A program made the position numbers and the translations under genes. The notes below the pieces were generated by a model. That model saw nothing but the letters and a program-made list of their open reading frames with translations. It made no database searches and had not been told where the DNA came from. Positions 1 to 9,736 of a DNA stretch of 64,000 nucleotides are shown here, one piece after another. Source of the DNA: Tuctoria greenei. Lineage: Eukaryota > Streptophyta > Magnoliopsida > Poales > Poaceae. The stretch lies in the NCBI GenBank assembly GCA_036927565.1, contig JAYESD010000008.1, forward strand, positions 127,437,498 to 127,501,497. Direction: 5' to 3'. Numbering within the stretch: position 1 is the stretch's first letter; each line of letters opens with the position of its first letter.

Positions 1-494
1 TGTTTAGTAAGCCTCTAGAACGCTTGGATGGACACTACCTCCAGACCTGAATCTCAAATGACCTTCTCAATGACAAGGGGGCCTGGGTCCACTTTGTTAA
101 AAAGTCGCACCAGGCAAACCGTTGTCATGATAGGAAGTTGGAAGCCCGAGTGCGGCAGCCTGATAGGGCTACAAAGATTACACTGGGAACCAATACGAAT
201 TTTGTATTGGGAACCTACGACCGTCAATTGCGTGAGATCCGAATGCCAGGATCCCACTCATCATATCAGGACCACACGGGGACGTCATAACTGCCTGCCG
301 CCATCCCAACTGCCCAGCAAAAGACCTTTGAAGCAGCAATGCGGGAATCGATGATGTCGCACCTCTATTAGCGAGACCTCTCCTAGAGGTGTGCCCGGGG
401 GCCACTATTAGTACCCTAGATACTAGGTACCCCCTGATACTATGGATAAAGTCATGGAGTTTCACCCTCCGATGTTGAAGAATTCCGAAGGCAA

Positions 495-720
495 CACGTG
501 TCCCGCAGCACTAGGCCCGCCTCCCTCGTTTGGGTAGCTCTCGAGCTACCACGTGTCCTGTAGGGTCAGACCTACCTCTCTTCACAGGGAAGCTTTGATG
601 CTGCCACGTGTCCAGTAGCTCCAGACCTAACCCCCAGTAGAGGGAAGCTCCGTTGCTACCACGTGTCAAGTAGCTTCAGACTTGCCTTCCCACAGAGGGA
701 AGCTCCAAAGCTGGCACGTG
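495..720 (+). promoter_or_regulatory. Five G-box/ABRE motifs in 55-bp tandem repeats
   Basis: CACGTG starts at 495, 550, 605, 660 and 715, exactly 55 bp apart each time, and is followed by T or TC. The intervening sequence is a degenerate repeat containing GGGAAGCTCC-like and CAGACCT-like blocks. CCACGTGTC is the classical ABA-responsive/G-box core bound by plant bZIP factors. The array lies about 260 bp upstream of a TATA box, where an LTR U3 enhancer would be expected. Confidence 0.75.
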
Positions 721-983
721 TTAGACCTCCGGAACTAAGCCTGCAACAAGAAGACAGCTGGATCTCCAACAGCACGGGCATTCAAGAGGCTATTACACAG
801 CTGTGACAAAACCTGGTTAACGCGTCATTAATGTTGTACTCATGACGCACGATCAGAGGACTATCAAAACTGATAACACTGCCATTAAGGCATGTTATCA
901 CACTATTAATCACCCATAACACCAGTAGATCATGAAGAGGGAATTTATGGTAGTCAGGACCACTTGTCGGGCCAGGCATACAC

Positions 984-990
984 TATAAAG
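984..990 (+). promoter_or_regulatory. TATA box of truncated gypsy LTR
   Basis: TATAAAG lies downstream of the G-box array and upstream of a leader-like segment. Only position and motif support it. Confidence 0.5.
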
Positions 991-1242
991 GGCAGTCCTT
1001 AGCATATAAGAGGTTTGCGCCATACAGTAGAAAAAGGGGGGGATCTCAGACACTAGCTATGCATGCGCACTCATACAATCAACAACCACCCCGTGGAGTA
1101 GGGTATTACACTCAGGCGGCCTGAACCACGTAAAAGCCCTCGATGTTCACCTCTTAATCTTGATCTTACGTGTGCCCCGCCTAAGTACGAACCTTTGCGG
1201 ACTACGCTTTAGTAGTACCGAGGGAAGTGTCATTGCTACACT

Positions 1243-2157
1243 TTGATGGTGTTGGATCGTGGATGCACTAATCACAGGATCGGAGAGATGAGTATGTTCG
1301 TAGATTATGAGTGAAACGAGGATCCAAGTGAAGGAATCTATTTTGGATACAACAACCAAGGAAAATTTCTTGGCAGCGGTAAAACTGAAATTTCTTCTCA
1401 ACACACTCTTTCAAATGTTTTACATGTTGATTCATTAGATTACAATCTTTTGTCCATATCTCAATTATTTGACAAAGGATACAACTTTTTATTCACTAAT
1501 GAGGGTGTGATAGTTTTTAGAAGAAGCGATAACTCAGTTGAATTCAAGGTAATGTTGAAGGGAAATCTTTATCTTGTTGACTTCAACAAAGATAAAACTG
1601 AACTCAACACTTGCTTGGTTGCAAAAACTAACATGTGATGGCTGTGGAGCAAGTGGATAAGTGTGTGCTAGATCAAGAAGAAGCCCCATGTCAAGCATTG
1701 AGGAGGATGGCACTTGGTGATATTCGACTGCAAGAGCAATCACAAGACCCAAGTGCTCAATATAGAACTCAACAAGAGAGCAATGATCAAGGGGGAACTC
1801 CGGCACAAGATCAACATCAACTGAATCAAGAAGATCAATATATTCATGAAAGCAATGATCTAGGGGGAAACATTGACATTGATGACAATGAAGAAAAAGT
1901 GACCTCACAAGTGCCTCACCCAAGAGTACATCAGAGTTTACAAAGAGATCGTCCTGTTGACAACATCATTGGAGATATTGCAAAGGGAGTAACCACTAGA
2001 TCTCGTATTGCCAATTTCCGTGAACATTACTCTTTTATCTTGATTCTGGAACCATAAAGGGTTGATGAAGCACTAAAAGATCAAGATTGGGTGATTGCAA
2101 TGCAAGAGGAGCTGAACAACTTCACGAGAAATTAAGTATGAGAGCTGGTGGAAAGAC
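1243..2157 (+). pseudogene. Copia-A protease/GAG-pre fragment joined to post-integrase segment
   Basis: About 1243-1634 matches the retropepsin C-terminal half and the GAG-pre region of Copia-B (38310-38715), with the shared motif LDYNLLSISQL near 1436-1468. At about 1635 the sequence jumps to the linker between integrase and reverse transcriptase, with motifs EEAPCQALRRMALG (1678-1719) and KGVTTRSRI (1984-2010). About 0.9 kb encoding the integrase core is therefore deleted. A stop interrupts the frame after EHYSFILILEP near 2055, and the sequence is then cut by Gypsy-1 at 2160. Copia-A cannot be autonomous. Confidence 0.85.
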
Positions 2158-2289
2158 CATTGTAACACCCTCATTTTCATGCATCATGCCCTACATAGAC
2201 TCATATACATGTTTAACATTAACCCACAACAAGAGGAACAAGTTTAAAATTGATTTGGAACAAAATCGCAATTAAAATGCAGGAAAGTG

Positions 2290-2575
2290 CAGACTAGTCA
2301 GATTTTGCTGAGGACTAGTCCGATTTCTCTCTGACTAAAAACGGACTTGTCCGATTTTGTGCGGACTAGTCCGATATTCCAAGAATCCTTGAAAATTTGC
2401 TAAGTCCATGGACTTTTCCGGACTAGTCCGGTGTTCTAGCGGACTTGTCCGTTTTCCTCTCTGTTTAAAGTCGGACTTGTCCGATTTCTGGCCAGACTTG
2501 TCCAATTTTCTCTCTGGACGACTTCGGACTAGTCCTATCCTTTCCGGACTTGTCCAATATTTCGTGACTCCGAGT
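2290..2575 (+). repeat. Palindrome array in Gypsy-1 5' LTR U3
   Basis: About ten to twelve copies of CGGACTAGTCCG, CGGACTTGTCCG or close variants occur here at intervals of roughly 20-35 bp. Most are followed by GAT plus a pyrimidine-rich run. Matching arrays lie at 9865-10140 in the 3' LTR and, reversed, at about 25505-25820 in the solo LTR. The position upstream of the TATA box indicates a U3 cis-region. Confidence 0.9.
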
Positions 2576-2724
2576 TGATCTTTAGTTTTACGACTTGTTT
2601 CTTGGGTTTCACGTTAAGTGGGCCTAGGGATGTCGTGCCTAACTCTTTTAGGGCCCATGTGGGACTCTAAACCGCCCTCTACTCCTCTCAAACTCGAAAT
2701 CCATCTAACCCTAGCCTCCACCTC

Positions 2725-2732
2725 TATATAAA
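2725..2732 (+). promoter_or_regulatory. TATA box of Gypsy-1 5' LTR
   Basis: TATATAAA is conserved at the same place in the 3' LTR (10300-10307) and, in reverse, in the solo LTR (25329-25336). It lies downstream of the palindrome array. Confidence 0.75.
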
Positions 2733-4908
2733 CAACCCCACCGCTTGGATTGACATCTATTTGCCACTTTTCCACCCCACCGAAACTCTAGTTCGTGGAG
2801 AGCCACCACCAAGGAGGGAGGAGAAGATCCCAAGCAAGAAGAAGAAGAGGAGGAAACGAAAGAGGATCAAGATCTCCATCAAGCTTTTGTTCATCATCAC
2901 CAATTCATCTCCAAGTTCATCACCAACCCTGGATGACCAAGATCCAAGTGCTACCTCCAAGTTTCTTGATTCATTGGAGTTCTAAACACCCGGTATACCT
3001 TCTATTCTCTTTTCCTTACGTGAATTCGACCCCTAATCCCCAAATTTACGTTGATCTAGAAAACCCTAAATCTGCTGATCTCGTAGAGTGCGGACTTGTC
3101 CGGTTCCTAACGGACTAGTCCGATCTTTCTGGTTAAATTGTGTTGAATTAATTCTAAAAACTGACCTAATCAACTCCAAACCTGTATAAACTTGTTAAAA
3201 GCTATTAGAACTAGTTATTGATCATTAAAAGCAATCTAGTAACAAGTTCTACTTTGCATTTGCGTCAATCATGCATGTCATGACATATTGAGTAATATTT
3301 GTGCACCCTTTGATTGTGTTTCTTGTCTTGTATGTTTATTGTGTGGATTAGACGGATCTACAACACCAAGAGTTTGAAGGCTTTGACCCTAATCAACAGC
3401 AAGAGCAAGGCAAGTGTCCTTGAAGCATATTGATCCTATTTAAAAATAAATGTTTTGTTTGCAAAATTGCATGCTTGTGTCAATTTAATGAGAATCCTAC
3501 GATAGGAAGTTGACTAGTTTTGTTTAACCACCCTTGTCACCTGGAATGCATGGTAGAGAATCGGGAAGGGCTTTTTACCTTTTTGCTTTGCTTAATCAAC
3601 TGGGATGGGAAACAACTATACCACTCAATTGAATTATGCATGGATGATGTTATGGTTAACATGAACTGGTTAAAAATGATATGGTAATGGGTGATCTAAG
3701 CAAGCCTGGTATGTGGATGGGTTGGATGTCATGGTGGTTTGCTTGCTTTAGATCTAAGGACCGGTTCATGCGAGAATAAGCCAGGACTACAGTGTCACCA
3801 CGAGCCCAAGTATGGGTGCGGCGTAGCTGATTAATTAGGGCTTTGCCAGTGCTATTTAGACCATTATGGATGCTCGGGGAAGGGGTAGTCAGATTGGGTT
3901 TGTTGATGATTGGTGGGACTACCCTGGGATCCGAGTGGCTCAAGAGGGGGCCCTTGGTTGAAGATGTGCTCAGTTGGAGGCATCGCCACTGGTGAAACCT
4001 CAGTGGGATCTAAATAGGCTAGTAATCCCTTTGTAAAGGCTATTTTGTGATCTCTTGACCACACACCGATTGAAGTGTGAGACAGCATAATAGATGTTCT
4101 ACTCATCGAAAGGTGATGAAATCACAAACATGTGGGTAAAGTGGTACAAACTCTGCAGAGTGTGTCTAAAACTATCATGATAGCCGTGCTCCCGGTTATG
4201 AGCACCTGGACAACTTCCATGATTAGAGGAAACTTAGTACTGGGATGGTATTTGGGATGGTTATGGTTTCGTAATGGTTATGGCTGGTTATGAATTTATT
4301 TCTGGTATTGAATATGGTAATTGGCAATGGTGAAAACTGGAATTATTGATGATGGTAGTGAATTCAGATTGGTATCATAATATTACTTATGGTTATGATG
4401 GGTTTACTTCACATACGTGTAATATCGTGCTTTTTAAATGTTTTAATGTACTTTTTAGCACTTTGCCATTATTATTGTAGTCATTTGAATAAGCCACATG
4501 TCATACTTTCCACACTTGCTGAGTACGACATGTACTCACTCTTGCAATCCCCCCCCCAAACAGTTGCAGGTCAGGATTTGGAGTTTAATGGTGATAATGC
4601 GGAGTTCTAGGCCGTGTCTACCGTCAGCTTGCCTGTGGTGTTTTTGGAGCTGCGCTATCCCTTATGCTTAGTTGTCTTAGTTGCTTAATTAGTTTATTTC
4701 TGCTGCATTAGTTGAACTTGTCATAAATATTCATTAGAGGTTGTATCTGAGGATAATATGGTTTGTGTAATAAAATTTGGTTAATTAATCTTGTTTTATG
4801 GTAATTATCTGTATATCGTTTGTGATTGCACTCGTGTATGTGTGATGAACATCCTGGGCACACATATGCGTTAGCTTGGTTCATTTTTCGGAACCGGGTG
4901 TCACAAAT

Positions 4909-4920
4909 TGGTATCAGAGC
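4909..4920 (+). other. Gypsy-1 primer-binding site (tRNA-Met)
   Basis: TGGTATCAGAGC, complementary to the 3' end of plant initiator tRNA-Met, follows the LTR end at 4905 by three bases. It is the expected minus-strand priming site. Confidence 0.92.
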
Positions 4921-5177
4921 CACATGTTGACCGCAGGATGCAGCCTAGGTAGAATGGACACTTAAGAACACATAGGAGCACTCAGGAATCGATGTGTTTT
5001 TGCTTGTTGTGTTGTTTGCTATATATATATTGTTTACTTGTGTGCTTAATAGAGGATTTTTGGATGCCTTAGCATTGCCATGTCCACCCAGGCTAGTGTA
5101 GTTAGCTGTTTAGTTTCATATCCCTTGATGCATATAGTTGGGGACGTTTCTAATTCTTACCTATTGCTTTTCTTCAG

Positions 5178-6350
5178 ATGGTGAGGACTCGCAACCAGAG
5201 GGATGGCAATGATGAGGAGGAGAACAATGGAGTGCCTCAGAACAACATTGGACAAGGATCTACTTAGGGAGCTATCAACATTGAGCAACTATTTGCTATG
5301 CAAAACCAGCTCATGCAGACCATGATACAGACTATGGGACAGCTGCAGGCTTGTAACATCAACAATCAGCCCCACATGCCTCCACCGCCACCCTGCCTCC
5401 TCATAACCGATTGGGAGAGTTTATGAGGACTAGGCCGCCAACCTTTGCTCAAGCCGCTGACCCTATGGATCCAGATGATTGGCTCAAGTCCATGGAGAAG
5501 AAGGTGGCTATTGTCCAATGCAGTGACCGGGAGAAGGTCTTGTTTGCTTCTCATCAACTAGTTGGAGCAGCTGCAGGTTGGTGGGATTCACTATGCAATG
5601 CTCATGAGAACCGAGAGAGAATTACCTGGGCGGAATTCAAGGAGAGTTTTCGTTCCCATTATGTGCCGAAAGGTGTTATGATTTTGAAAAGGCAAGAATT
5701 TTAGAATTTAAGGAAAGGGAGATCGAGCGTGAGTGAATATCTCAATAAGTTCACTTAACTCTCAAGATATGCGCCTGAGGATGTTAGTCGGGACAGCAAG
5801 AAACAATACTTGTTCATGTGGGGCTTGAACAATGAAATCCAAGTGCAACTACTCAATTGTGACTATGCAAATTTTCAGAAGCTTGTGGACAAAGCAATTG
5901 TGGTTGAGAACAAGGTTCATGAGATGGAGCAAGACAATAAGAGAAAGGCGCCATATCAAGGACAGCAACAAGGAAGTAATGTGAGCCCTTGCTTTGCGCC
6001 GCCCAATGCGCCTTACTTCAGCCCTATTGCGCCTGCTCAACGCCCTGGATTTGCACCGCGCCCAACTCAGTTTGTGCAGCAGCGCCCTGTCATGCAAGCA
6101 CCTAGGCCTCCAACGCCATATGCACCTCGTGCAAATTTTCCTGATGCGAATGTTCAAAACCAAGCTCGTCCCAATAATTATGGTGGAGTTAAGAAGTGCT
6201 ATACTTGTGGAGAAGTTGGACACTTTGTGCATCAATGTCCTAAGTCAGGCCTTGGTCAAGGAAGCAATGAACCGAGGCAAAACCCAAGACCCAATAGAGG
6301 ACACCCACAAGGGAACCGTGGACAGCGGAATTTTGCTTGTGGCAATGTGA
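5178..6350 (+). pseudogene. Gypsy-1 gag
   Basis: The start codon at 5178 follows the leader and begins MVRTRNQRDG, a typical start for this clade. The retrotransposon gag capsid domain is recognisable at about 5405-5900 (DPDDWLKSMEKK, AAGWWDSL, FKESFRSHYVP). A CCHC zinc knuckle (CYTCGEVGHFVHQC) is at about 6197-6238, after a proline-rich stretch. Breaks include an in-frame TAG near 5265, a frameshift near 5395, a TAG at about 5702 and another stop near 5757. The protein would package element RNA in virus-like particles; it is not translatable as it stands. Confidence 0.88.
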
Positions 6351-6966
6351 ACCATGTCTATACGAAGGATGCTCAACAAGCGGATGACGTGGTCATTGGT
6401 ATGTTTCTCGCCAACTCCAACCCCGCGACTATGTTATTTGATTCTGGAGCATCGCATTCATTCATTGCATCGAAGTATGTTGCCAAGTATAGTTTGCCTA
6501 TCTCTCATATGAAGTTTACTCTACTGGTTAAGTCTCCTAGAGGAGAGATGAGGACAAATATAGTATGTCCAAAAGTAAGCCTTAGAACAAGGGGGGTAGA
6601 CTTCTCCGCCAACCTCATTGTTTTGGATTCTCAAGGATTGGACATTATACTTGGTATGGACTGGTTGAGGAAGCACAATGGGGTTATTGAGTGTTCCACA
6701 AAGACGGTGAAGTTGACCAATGAGGAAGGGATCACCATAGATTTTGAAGCATCTCATACCACACCAAAGCAATTGGAGCTGAATCATATGGACGGTGCCG
6801 CAATGGAGGAGATTCCTATGGTGTGTGATTTTTTGGATGTTTTTCCGGACGAGTTTCCAGGTATGCCACTTGATCGAGACATTGAGTTTGTTATTGATTT
6901 AATACCTGGAACTGCACCTATAGCTAAGAGGCCATATAGGATGCCTCCTATGGAATTAGCGAGCTG
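6351..6966 (+). pseudogene. Gypsy-1 aspartic protease and start of RT
   Basis: The frame is open from gag through the retropepsin. The active-site motif D-S-G-A is at 6440-6451 (LFDSGASHSF). GMDWLRKHN near 6655 is the usual C-terminal protease motif of chromoviruses. The FPDEFPGMP and PYRMPP motifs at 6841-6960 mark the entry into reverse transcriptase. The frame then runs into a stop at about 6965 through a frameshift. Confidence 0.88.
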
Positions 6967-8126
6967 AAGAAGCAAATTCAAGAGCAACTAGAGAAAGGTT
7001 TTATTCGCCCTAGTTCTTCACCTTGGGGAGCGTCCGTGCTGTTTGTGGACAAGAAGGATGGAACCCAGAGGATGTGTGTGGATTACCGAGCTCTCAACGA
7101 GGTAGCAATCAAGAACAAGTACAACTTGCCATGCATAGAAGACTTGTTTGATCAGATGAAGGGTGCTTGTGTCTTCTCTAAGATTTATTTGAGGTCGGGA
7201 TAATTTCAAATGAAGATTAGACCATCGGACATACCCAAAACAACTTTTAGAACACGGTATAGATCTTATGAGTACACCATGATGTCTTCTGGATTGACAA
7301 ATGTGCATGCCTACCTTATGTACCTCATGAATAAGGTCTTCATGGAGTACTTGGATAAGTTTGTTGTGGTGTTTATTGATGACATTATGATCTACTCGAA
7401 GGATGAGAAGGAACATGAGGAACACTTGAGGCTTACGCTACAGAAATTGAGGGAGCATCAATTGTATGCCAAGTTCAACAAATGTCAGTTTTGGTTGAGA
7501 GAGGTGTCATTTTTGGGTCATATCATCTCAGGAGGAGGGGTATCGTTTGACCCCGTAAAAGTGAGAGACGTGTTGAAGTGGGAGCCCCTGCAAAATGTAA
7601 AGGATATCAGGAGTTTTCTTAGAATGGCTAGATATTACCTTAGATTCATCAAGGACTTTTCCAAGATAGCCAAGCCAATGACGGAGTTGCTAATGAAAGG
7701 AAAGGCTTTCCAATGGACTCAGTCTTGCCAAAACATTTTTGAGGAGATGAAGAAGAGGTTGACAACAGCCTCAGTTTTGGTATTGTCGGATGTAAGCAAG
7801 AGTTTTGATATTTATTGCGACGCATCAATGCAAGGACTTGGATGTGTGCTCATGCAAGAAGGTTAAGTGGTTGCATATGCATCGAGGCAATTGAAGAAAC
7901 ATGAGCAGAATTACCCAACGCATGATTTGGAACTTGCAGCCGTGGTACATGCATTGGAAATTTGGAGACACTACATCTTTGGACATAGGTGTGAAATTTA
8001 TACGGATCATAAGAGTTTGAAGTATATTTTCACACAAACGGATCTGAACTTGAGGCAATGGAGATGGTTGGAGCTCATCAAAGATTATGATTTGGGGATC
8101 AACTATCATCCGGAAAAGCCAATGTA
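6960..8126 (+). pseudogene. Gypsy-1 reverse transcriptase and RNase H
   Basis: RT motifs can be followed through FIRPSSSPWG, MCVDYRALN and the catalytic F-I-D-D at 7372-7383. RNase H follows, with DASMQGLGCVL (about 7820), YASRQLKKHEQNY and YTDHKSLKY. Breaks are a TAA at 7201-7203, a TAA at 7864-7866 and a frameshift near 8125. The degree of conservation suggests relatively recent inactivation. Confidence 0.9.
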
Positions 8127-9736
8127 GTGGCTGATGCTTTGAGTAGAAAGGGAGTAAGTCATCAAATCACAGTTCGAGAGTTACCATCCGAGTTATGTAA
8201 GGAGTTTGAAATGTTGAACCTCGGATTTCTAAATGAGATGGAGATGATGGAGTTAAACCCAACCTTGGAGCAAGAAATTCGAGAGGCACAAACCGCAGAT
8301 GAAGAGATCAAGGAAATCAAGGACAGGATCGAGGAAGGGAGAGAATTCAGATTTGATGAAGACGAACATGGTACCTTATGGCTTGGAAAGAGAATCGTTG
8401 TGCCTAATGTAAAGCATATCCGAGAGACAATATTAAAGGAGGCACATGACTCGCCATACTCGATTCACCCCGGTTGTACGAAGATGTACAAAGACTTGAA
8501 GGCTTGCTATTGGTGGGATAGCATGAAAAAGGACATAGCTGAATATGTGGCATTGTGTGATGTGTGTCAACGAGTCAAGGCGGAACATCAAAGGCCAGCT
8601 GGATTATGGCAACCATTGAAGATCCCGGAATGGAAGTGGGAAGAAATTGGAATGGACTTCATAGTTGGTTTACCACGTACTCAGTCCGTGTATGACTCAA
8701 TTTGGGTAATTGTGGATCGCTTAACCAAGTCAGCTCATTTTGTCCCTGTGAAGACCAAATATACAGCTGCACGATTGGCCGAAATATACATGGAGCATAT
8801 TGTGTGTTGATATGGAGTCCCTAAAAAGATAGTCTCGGATAGAGGTTCTCAGTTTACATCCAGATTTTGGCAAAAATTGCATGAAGCTTTAGGAACGAGG
8901 TTGAATTTTAGTTCAGCATATCATCCTCAAACGGATGGACAAACCGAGAGGACCAATCAGACTTTGGAGGACATGTTAAGAGCTTGTGTTTTGAAGCATG
9001 GGATAAGTTGGGACAAAAGCTTGCCATATGCATAATTTTCATACAACAATAGTTGCCAAGCAAGTTTGAAGATGTCACCATATGAAGCGCTTTATGGGAG
9101 GAAATGTCGGACACCTTTATTCTGGAATGAGGCAGGAGAAACTCAAGTATTTGGTCCGGATTTGTTGCAAGAAACCAAAAAGCAAGTCCAAATAATTCGT
9201 GAAAACTTGAGGGCTGCCCAATCAAGACAAAAAGGCTATGCGGATAATAGGAGAAGGAAATTAGCCTTCGAAGTGGGAGATTTTGTTTACCTCAAGGTGT
9301 CACCAATGAGAGGTCATAAGAGGTTTAACATAAGAGGCAAGCTCGCACCTCGCTACATTGGACCATTCAAAATTCTGGACAAAAGAGGAGAAGTAGCATA
9401 TAAGTTGGAGATGCCAACTCATCTTTTGGATGTCCATGATGTCTTTCATGTTTCCCAGCTCAAGAAGTGTTTGAGAGTACCGGAAGAACAAGTGTCAATG
9501 GAAGAATTGGAACTAGAGGAAGATTTGACTTATGCCGAACAACCGGTCAAAATCTTGGAAACCAAGGAGAGAGTCACAAAGAACAAGGTTATTAGATGGT
9601 GTAAAGTTCAATGGAAGCACCACACAGAAATAGAAGCGACGTGGGAATTGGAGGATGATCTCAAGAAGGAATTTCCCTATCTCTTCTCTTTCGCGTCGAA
9701 TCATGAGGGTGAGATTCATTTTAAGGGGGGTAGGTT
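8127..9736 (+). pseudogene. Gypsy-1 integrase with C-terminal chromodomain
   Basis: The zinc-binding H-H-C-C region spans about 8448-8572 (HDSPYSIHPG, CDVCQRVK). Catalytic residues are visible as D in GMDFIVGLP (about 8652), D in VSDRGSQFTS (about 8837) and E in QTDGQTERTNQ (about 8945). A TGA at 8808-8810 and a TAA near 9033 interrupt the core. Downstream lie the GPY-like segment (RYIGPFKILDK, about 9353-9385), HDVFHVSQLKKC, and a chromodomain-like tail (VQWKHH...EATWELEDDL, about 9607-9663). In chromoviruses this tail binds modified histone H3 and steers insertion into heterochromatin. Confidence 0.9.
9723..9730 (+). other. Gypsy-1 polypurine tract
   Basis: AAGGGGGG lies six bases before the 3' LTR start at 9737, as expected for the plus-strand primer. 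Confidence 0.85.

Larger units (their letters stand above)
1..1242 (+). mobile_element. Truncated Ty3/gypsy-type LTR and 3' region
   Basis: No reading frame of recognisable function is present. The segment has the layout of a grass gypsy LTR: a G-rich run near 397-402 that could be a polypurine tract, tandem G-box repeats at 495-720, a TATA box at 984-990, and a leader-like stretch near 1110-1230 (a GGCCTGAACCACGTAAA-like segment followed by GTACCGAGGGAAGTG) that resembles the R/U5 part of grass gypsy LTRs as I know them. It stops abruptly near 1242, where Copia-A coding sequence begins, so both elements are truncated at that junction. The left limit lies outside the window or cannot be placed. 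Family assignment is inference from general resemblance. Confidence 0.5.
2161..4905 (+). repeat. Gypsy-1 5' LTR
   Basis: It starts TGTAACACC directly after the TSD and ends TCACA two to three bases before the primer-binding site. The U3 part (about 2290-2575) holds an array of GGACTAGTCC / GGACTTGTCC palindromes. A TATA box lies at 2725-2732. A second small pair of palindromes occurs at about 3090-3125. A C-homopolymer near 4549-4556 is longer in the 3' LTR. It contains no supported gene. Confidence 0.95.

Noticed and set aside
2761..2985. 74-residue lysine-rich open frame present in both Gypsy-1 LTRs (also 10336-10560)
   Set aside because: Its conservation follows from LTR identity. The same place in the diverged solo LTR (about 25060-25260, minus strand) does not keep the frame, so it is leader sequence, not a gene.
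4909..4920. tRNA-like sequence
   Set aside because: Only the 12-nt primer-binding complement is present; there is no tRNA gene. The same applies to 35817-35828.
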